From Bacteroidales bacterium (GTDB taxonomy: Bacteria; Bacteroidota; Bacteroidia; Bacteroidales; F082): a stretch of DNA of 8,479 bases. Where the stretch lies: assembly GCA_017508895.1 (NCBI GenBank), contig JAFWRA010000052.1, forward strand, positions 1 through 8,479, written 5' to 3'. Within the stretch, counting starts at the first letter, position 1, and every line of letters starts with the position of its first letter. Below, piece after piece: positions 6,601-8,479 of the stretch. The translations under genes and the position numbers were made by a program. The notes under the pieces were generated by a model, which made no database searches, had not been told where the DNA came from, and worked only from the letters and a program-made list of their open reading frames with translations.

Positions 6601-8103
6601 CTCAACGGAGGTCAGTATGAACAGTTTGTGTCACATAGTGACCATAAATGGACGCTTACCTTTACACGGAATATCATCATGGGAGGCCACATCTGGATGA
6701 AACGCTTCTCACCCGGTAGTCATGCTGGTAGGAATTGTTACGTGCGCCATTGCGCTGTGAGCGTTATGGGTGGAGAGTTCCCTGAGTTCTATTTAACTGG
6801 CATCTATTGGACGGAAGTTGACGTAAGCCATGCGTATGACGACAATCCGCATTGCTATACCAATGGAGGACGCTTTGGCCTCATGGCAGGTGCGGGCATG
6901 GAGGCAGTAAAGAATAGTGTCTATTTCGAGATTGACCATTCTGTCATTGAAGAGTTCTATGGAGGTGGCATTAACGGCAACAATCCCGTGAACGACAGCA
7001 TCAATGTCACCATCAACAACAGCTTGGTGCTTGAAAAGTATTGCGGAGGTCCTAAGATAGGTGAGAGCAAGGCTGTCACTACTTATGCCAACCATACTGT
7101 TTTTTGTGGGGACTACTTTGGCGGCGGCAATGGAGGCACCAACCTGTACCGTGAAAAAAGAGCGGATCAAACTCCAAACAATATGCCGGCGGATTGGGGA
7201 GTCAGTCCATACGACTTTCATCTTTTTACTCCAATTTCCAACCAAGGTGATGTGGCTACTTACGATGCTGACTTAGGCTACCATGCCGAGTTTGAATTTG
7301 AGGTGTTCAACCAGTCCAACGGTGTTGGTTCAGACGCTGTGGCGAGAACCTATATTCATTGGGCCCAGTTTGGCACTACAACGACCAAAAACGTCGTCAA
7401 CGAGCTTAAAGGTTGCACGGTGGGACATAACTTCTACGGCGGTGGCAACCTCGGCACTGTTGATGGCACCACCATATCCACGCTTACCGACTGCACTATT
7501 TTGGGCAATGCCTTTGGTGCCGGTTTCTCGGCCACTATTCCTTCGTTCCCGGTTCACGACAAGAGCAAAGTGACTTTCCCTTACCGAGATAAAGCAGGTG
7601 TGTGTCACAACGGAGTCGTTGGCTATCGTACCGATGGGACGGGCGATGATGCTGTTGTCAGGAATTACACTTGGTGCTACAAGAACTCAGAGACTGGTAA
7701 GATCATCCCTGAAACGGTGACGGAGATACCTAATGGGGTTGATACGGATAAACCGGCCTTCAAAGTGGGAGACAATTGGTACTGCTATACCACCAAATCC
7801 TTGGAAAACCTTGGCGTAGTGACGAGCAACGTCACCCTTACCATCAAAGGCAAAAGCACCATCGGCACCTTTGAGAACGGCATGGTGAAGCACGGCACGG
7901 GCAATGTGTTCGGCGGCGGAGACGAGAGTGCCGTGGGCGGCAGCACCTTGGTCAAGATATTGGACCGCACCCGCGTGTTCGGCAACATCTACGGCGGCGG
8001 CAACATGGGCACGGTGGGCGGCGACACCAAGGTAATCATCAACGGAACCGTGCCTGATGAAACACCCAATGGAAATGCCAATAACAACAATCCTAATCAC
8101 TGA
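520..8103 (+). CDS. Giant secreted multi-domain beta-helix surface protein (2527 aa)
   Basis: The ATG at 520 is chosen because it follows the promoter and leader and opens directly into a signal peptide. The latter has a long 28-residue hydrophilic head, a hydrophobic core (residues 29-42) and likely cleavage after AWG (about residue 48). Domains in order are: related modules at 52-141 and 311-373; four W-to-YL beta segments (W194, W419, W796, W1072); a chitobiase/hexosaminidase C-terminal-like Ig domain at about 520-600; an MBG-like Ig domain at about 602-680; GLUG-type beta-helix at about 1370-1560; an unclassified region to about 2090; and glycine-rich 26-27-residue rungs at about 2146-2515. 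The end is Asn-rich (NANNNNPNH) with no recognisable type IX sorting domain or LPXTG-like anchor. No enzyme motif was recognised. An adhesin or glycan-binding surface role is plausible but inferred. It appears monocistronic, with its own promoter and terminator. The reading frame is intact throughout. Confidence 0.9.
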   Translation: MNANLLGNLEGDTPKVKIDNGNRRQGRSLHVLFMLVMMMGWGVSEAWGATVTYHIINLGQLDDNGQLTSTRTEALQFTSTTLTVGLPNQYKSPLAKNWQYYSSSDVTYDPSTKVCVFNSGPSLSVGYALSDGDHVYVTYEFDEETLSTVDLFDGGICKIKFYSSNKYLQQTVYNNQPNTSSSALPLQENPTFYWKVNIKDPYQITIQSRSTYLDYYLSADAGKFADIRLKTPLGTAKTNKVWAFGLLPGGNTHTYRLIVTDGYTYNPGQNGIDQFGHGYLNNNDSGKTRYQKYGGSSYSNCDLTFVPLTKTYNIVNNSGGTLVQATTTDYPLEVPDVIKSPFASYTYYSTQADAIDGTNPINSVTSTTIYVRYTTSSSSLDLNGGTGYYVRTNDNYWYAASATTMGIESMATPSDDRKWTLNGNDAYQLTIQNVGNSKYVTYDVSSGEAVPTLSATGSKFFLHQSNTGQYEVVAITPSDHTTSYYSMGVANNTLKLYSNNNYPLGEAEVQSAFSTQAVCATPVITYDYSNNKVTITTTTSGAIIYYTLTGEDPDPSMPAGGNTHQYEPTDKPTVTSRTVVKAIAVKTDFINSQIVRTTIVTNPTFQLAAGPYIYNRSAHTPLLHVNDVYGNTDLTDVIDPAEYTVTYSNNVNAGTATITITDNPDGNYIVNGSTTFTIEPMSIGTGGTPVSGITITVDSNGSEYLVTVKHGSVTLTEGESNDYTWQVTGSDEVTVTGHNNYTGSAIGHYVPVTPGYYALHKNNVGYLKRYSDNVTLGNENTFRYGNSFDNNGSSIWIITPEGYLQSDYYYLNVANGSTLYLSVTPQTQWKTNDIEGNEHEKKQLKTTIGGVDYYLCNNNGTIQLTTNQTIAYNACPIAITEADENGWSGPTVNNITVQSPQQITYLRNCYFTQKMSYEFYDDGGTRKSEDNKDRRVFVKLTFNSSTDANQGSKWQVDASNGILYLKNTQTSDYTIAATYDVVPADPFVPAAHLAAVQQNISFKLQPKTIKPSTELNKNYILFSIYGGDNFRYPYDSVTLQENDPVKPNGKGGTGNDSDLSDPGNNGIAKISWIVEMDPQGFYSFRNSRTNRYLYFDENEYTYSDFGTLKVGSTSPSTDDTRYKFRFFKTSNSGGFGTCYYIIPYSKQFVVFKSDGVSASICAALNIADYSNQTTPVISLHQSVDNSKWLIYKYEAEYRVRNDFVLSGPSATYNTTVNNIFSTEDCWYGKCIKESPTTGNLQRSMVVSGSYNTTNLLNYIWTVDGLNDYISISGGTSSGTQTTITINSTPTFNLDVISLPVSAVTGTVELKLKGGNGGTHPYKTSDPKTLLFTIYGDGNVQLTVIHSLSAINDQFGTYQLAADANVAYSESNKPGVETFSGILDCNGLTVTGLTAPLFTTLTNGKVYNLNLKGVKINGSGPTGAIADTANGASRIYNCGILPTTTLYDENGNISGFAGDTISSSDGYCGSIVGLLDGYARVINCFSYATIAGGSTVAGIVGYNNQTSNMNSLKTIVVNCMYYGEITGGTTTYPVYGGKTIVNNGTTAINNYNYYRGESTFDNNYGDISNYNRSWPAEEKDLRRFEYYRSILNSNRRLCTWWVDGIGGVAPTDVDIANVGIAKWVLDPSKAPYPILKPWGKYPSIINTDTTRIWNWKSGQWVQRINAPDYQGKKLGELTITVKAGSHPMTLGLSTSERTETLEHVVITDMDTLNYDYCYGKVQLPYYNEVFGNSASTNHLQRYYGNYTNKVVTAWKITAVTTDGSVQNYNEFVHNWENGYNYADRYCKDKDIYDLNDGRAFAQGGYYYVPVGVTAITIEAYWGDAFYLQGKDNALDRVSVCAYADNGNDNKNYGFAFTPAGTLPATITYGNNQSVPVYNDFKTLINAVKADRTKNVYEQAVVLVGNFPFQAQNDFVGTGDGCLGNTPDDGKYGGFTFMSADFDMDNEPDFCFPFQWRNNVSRYPVMPIRFDFLPIPNLGLTMRHNTYAYAVGIMVPQGHFEMTETAFWYTTQFEPMSESVNVNHQQPLILNGGQYEQFVSHSDHKWTLTFTRNIIMGGHIWMKRFSPGSHAGRNCYVRHCAVSVMGGEFPEFYLTGIYWTEVDVSHAYDDNPHCYTNGGRFGLMAGAGMEAVKNSVYFEIDHSVIEEFYGGGINGNNPVNDSINVTINNSLVLEKYCGGPKIGESKAVTTYANHTVFCGDYFGGGNGGTNLYREKRADQTPNNMPADWGVSPYDFHLFTPISNQGDVATYDADLGYHAEFEFEVFNQSNGVGSDAVARTYIHWAQFGTTTTKNVVNELKGCTVGHNFYGGGNLGTVDGTTISTLTDCTILGNAFGAGFSATIPSFPVHDKSKVTFPYRDKAGVCHNGVVGYRTDGTGDDAVVRNYTWCYKNSETGKIIPETVTEIPNGVDTDKPAFKVGDNWYCYTTKSLENLGVVTSNVTLTIKGKSTIGTFENGMVKHGTGNVFGGGDESAVGGSTLVKILDRTRVFGNIYGGGNMGTVGGDTKVIINGTVPDETPNGNANNNNPNH
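673..942 (+). repeat. N-terminal module, copy 1
   Basis: Residues 52-141 begin TYHIIN, contain YKSPLAKNWQYYSS (K91-S92-P93) and end YVTYEF. Copy 2 has the same order: YNIVN, IKSPFASYTYYST, IYVRY. The two copies share the 11-mer AAGAGTCCGTT at the KSP codons (790-800 and 1534-1544). I recall similar 'SP...Y...IYVTY' modules in other large Bacteroidales proteins; the fold is unknown to me. Confidence 0.6.
1450..1638 (+). repeat. N-terminal module, copy 2
   Basis: Residues 311-373 begin TYNIVN, have KSP at 339-341 followed by an aromatic-rich YTYYST, and end IYVRY. This copy is shorter than copy 1, which has longer loops after the first strand and before the last. Each copy is followed by a beta-rich segment containing W...YQ(I/L)TIQ (W194/Q203 and W419/Q428), so the real duplication unit may be module plus beta segment, about 260 residues. 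Confidence 0.6.
2077..2319 (+). other. Chitobiase/hexosaminidase C-terminal-like Ig domain
   Basis: Residues 520-600 start ATPVITYD, then KVTITTTTSGAIIYYTL, then an acidic DPDPS loop, and end TVVKAIAVKT. The order 'ATPxI ... vtIt ... GAxIYYTxdG..P ... tvvkAiAvk' is the signature of the CHB_HEX_C-type Ig-like domain, which is common as a non-catalytic module in secreted Bacteroidetes proteins. The usual D-G after YYT is altered to L-T-G-E-D. It probably acts as a structural spacer. Confidence 0.7.
2323..2559 (+). other. MBG-like bacterial Ig domain
   Basis: Residues 602-680 include a Y-N-R-S-A-H-T-P segment, then EYTVTYSNNVNAGTATITIT and a closing GNYIVNGSTTFTIEP. The chain 'Y-x-V-x-Y-x-N-N-x-N-A-G-T-A-T' followed by 'G-N-Y ... 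F-x-I' matches the MBG/YDG class of repeated Ig domains in bacterial surface proteins. A degenerate partial echo (VTVTGHNNYTG) lies at about residue 740. It is probably a stalk or spacer domain. Confidence 0.6.
4621..5199 (+). other. GLUG-type beta-helix block
   Basis: Residues 1368-1560 contain GILDCNGLTVTGL (from G1380), NGKVYNLNLKGVKI, GAIADTANGASRIYNC (from G1422), GSIVGLLDGYARVINC (from G1468) and GIVGYNN (from G1497). Alternating 'G-x-I-v-G ... v-x-N-C' units are the GLUG pattern of bacterial surface beta-helices, and the first unit looks like the entry strand 'G-x-L-D-x-N-G-x-T-I-x-G-L'. GLUG regions occur in adhesins and in IgA-peptidase-like surface proteins, but no peptidase signature was recognised here. 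Confidence 0.65.
6955..8064 (+). repeat. C-terminal glycine-rich beta-helix rungs, 26-27 residues each
   Basis: (F/Y)GGG-type turns occur at residues 2147 (YGGGI), 2174 (YCGGP), 2200 (FGGGN), 2306 (YGGGN), 2332 (FGAGF), 2464 (FGGGD) and 2491 (YGGGN). Consecutive ones are 27, 26, 106, 26, 132 and 27 residues apart. The last two copies read FGGGDESAVGGSTLVKI and YGGGNMGTVGGDTKVII. The pattern 'GGGN-x-G-x-V-x-G-x-T-x-V-x-I' suggests a right-handed parallel beta-helix with Gly/Asn turns. Confidence 0.7.
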
Positions 8104-8129
8104 TTGGTGAATGGACTTGTAAACTTGTT

Positions 8130-8167
8130 GTAGAGGCGCAAGATTTTGCGCCTCTACATTTTTTTCT
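8130..8167 (+). terminator. Intrinsic terminator of the giant gene
   Basis: GTAGAGGCGCAA (8130-8141) and TTGCGCCTCTAC (8146-8157) form a perfect 12-bp stem with a 4-nt loop GATT, followed by a T-rich run (8159-8167). It starts 26 nt after the stop codon. The stem resembles a palindrome I recall as recurring in Bacteroidetes genomes, so it may also be a copy of a dispersed element used as a terminator. Confidence 0.85.
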
Positions 8168-8279
8168 AACAAATTGATATCCAGTTGATTTTTCGACCTC
8201 TTTTCTTCTTGATAAATTGTTAATAAAAAACAACAAGATTTTTTCTCCTAAAAACATGTATTTATTTGGGAAAAAAACC
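8168..8279. other. A/T-rich intergenic stretch, no gene seen
   Basis: There is no supported reading frame. It carries the TTTTCTCC element (8241-8248), which stands exactly 31 nt before the next -7 box, as it does upstream of the giant gene (397-404 to 436). Confidence 0.5.
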
Positions 8280-8287
8280 TATTTTTG
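8280..8287 (+). promoter_or_regulatory. Bacteroidetes-type promoter -7 box of the second gene
   Basis: TATTTTTG fits TAnnTTTG exactly and is identical to the box at 436-443, including the following C. The -33 element is weak (CATG at 8255-8258, 21 nt upstream). It lies after the terminator, so the second gene should be transcribed on its own. Confidence 0.6.
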
Positions 8288-8294
8288 CGGGTTC

Positions 8295-8328
8295 AGGCCT
8301 GATAGATCCTTTTGGGGGCATCAGGTTT
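8295..8328 (+). promoter_or_regulatory. 5'-leader hairpin upstream of the second gene
   Basis: CCTGAT (8298-8303) pairs with ATCAGG (8320-8325). The stem can be extended outward by two G-U pairs and one A-U pair to 8295-8328. The Watson-Crick stem starts 11 nt after the end of the -7 box, the same offset as the hairpin at 454-483, although the stem sequences are unrelated. Confidence 0.4.
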
Positions 8329-8331
8329 ATG

Positions 8332-8346
8332 TATAATATTGAATAT
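8332..8346 (+). promoter_or_regulatory. Leader box TATAATATTGAATAT
   Basis: This matches the box at 488-502 at 14 of 15 positions and lies 11 nt before the start codon. Its internal TAATATTG (8334-8341) has TTTG (8311-8314) exactly 19 nt upstream, so here a second overlapping promoter is a real alternative to a translation-related role. Confidence 0.4.
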
Positions 8347-8357
8347 TAAATATTTGA

Positions 8358-8479
8358 ATGATAGTGAAAAGATTTTTATTTTTTAATTTGGAGCACAAAA
8401 CTCCAGCCAAAAAGGTTGAAAACGGATACAATAAGCAGGGAAGAGGCGTTTTGGGCCTCTTGCTTTTGGCGTTTTTTGG
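8358..8479 (+). CDS. Paralogous secreted protein, N-terminus only (cut by window end)
   Basis: The ATG at 8358 opens a frame of 40 codons that is still open at the window edge. The product begins MIVKRFLFF and continues with a hydrophilic stretch from N10 to R29, then the hydrophobic signal core GVLGLLLLAFF. N10-R29 aligns without gaps to N8-R27 of the giant protein: 11 of 20 residues are identical (N, L, E, T, P, K, N, G, Q, G, R) and three more are conservative (I/V, D/E, R/K). The leader upstream is also shared. It is therefore very likely another exported member of the same family, possibly another giant protein; nothing past residue 40 is visible. A GTG at 8364 is an alternative start but lies in the same frame and would not change the shared element. 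Confidence 0.75.
   Translation, partial: MIVKRFLFFNLEHKTPAKKVENGYNKQGRGVLGLLLLAFF

Noticed and set aside
6955..8064. Gly-rich repeats as a collagen-like or PE-PGRS-like tract
   Set aside because: There is no Gly-X-Y triplet periodicity. The repeat is 26-27 residues with alternating hydrophobic strands, which fits beta-helix rungs better.
8101..8130. Read-through or frameshifted continuation of the giant gene past the stop
   Set aside because: After TGA the next frames do not continue the Gly-rich repeat pattern, and a strong terminator follows within 26 nt, so the stop looks genuine in this genome.
7687..8172. 161-codon minus-strand frame running over the stop codon and terminator
   Set aside because: Its start lies within the terminator T-tract region. 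It reads as Ala/Val/His-rich antisense of Gly-rich codons, as expected for a shadow frame.
1..8479. CRISPR array, tRNA or rRNA, insertion-sequence ends
   Set aside because: No regularly spaced direct repeats with spacers, no cloverleaf-like or rRNA-like sequence, and no paired terminal inverted repeats with target duplications were seen.

Overview
The window looks like a piece of a Bacteroidales chromosome, most likely from a Prevotella- or Bacteroides-like animal-associated organism. Four things point there: TAnnTTTG-type promoter boxes in A/T-rich leaders with no Shine-Dalgarno sequence, a giant secreted protein rich in Asn, Tyr, Thr and Gly, a GLUG/beta-helix and glycine-rich 'GGGN' architecture I associate with that order, and the tail of an Rpn-family (PD-(D/E)XK nuclease/transposase-like) protein. 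The species cannot be fixed from the sequence.

Layout. Positions 2-157 hold the 3' end of an Rpn-family gene. Positions 158-519 contain no intact gene: there is a short membrane-protein-like reading frame without a convincing start (to 306), then an A/T-rich promoter and leader. Positions 520-8103 are one uninterrupted 2527-codon gene for a very large exported, multi-domain, probably cell-surface protein. In order it has a long-headed signal peptide, two related N-terminal modules, W...YQ-type beta segments, a chitobiase C-terminal-like Ig domain, an MBG-like Ig domain, a GLUG-type beta-helix block, a large unclassified middle, and a C-terminal stack of glycine-rich 26-27-residue rungs. A perfect 12-bp-stem intrinsic terminator (8130-8167) closes it. 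A second promoter and leader then leads into a gene starting at 8358 and cut off by the window edge after 40 codons.

The main result is that the two genes form a paralogous pair at the level of regulation and secretion signal. The visible N-terminus of the second gene shares with the giant protein a hydrophilic 20-residue element (11 identities, no gaps) placed before the hydrophobic signal-peptide core. The upstream regions share a fixed architecture: TTTTCTCC, exactly 31 nt, TATTTTTG, exactly 10 nt, a leader hairpin whose paired bases differ in sequence, and a 15-nt A/T box (14 of 15 identical) just before the start codon. The genes are separated by a terminator and each has its own promoter, so they look like independently transcribed members of one family. 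What these proteins do (adhesion, glycan binding or other surface roles) cannot be settled from the sequence.
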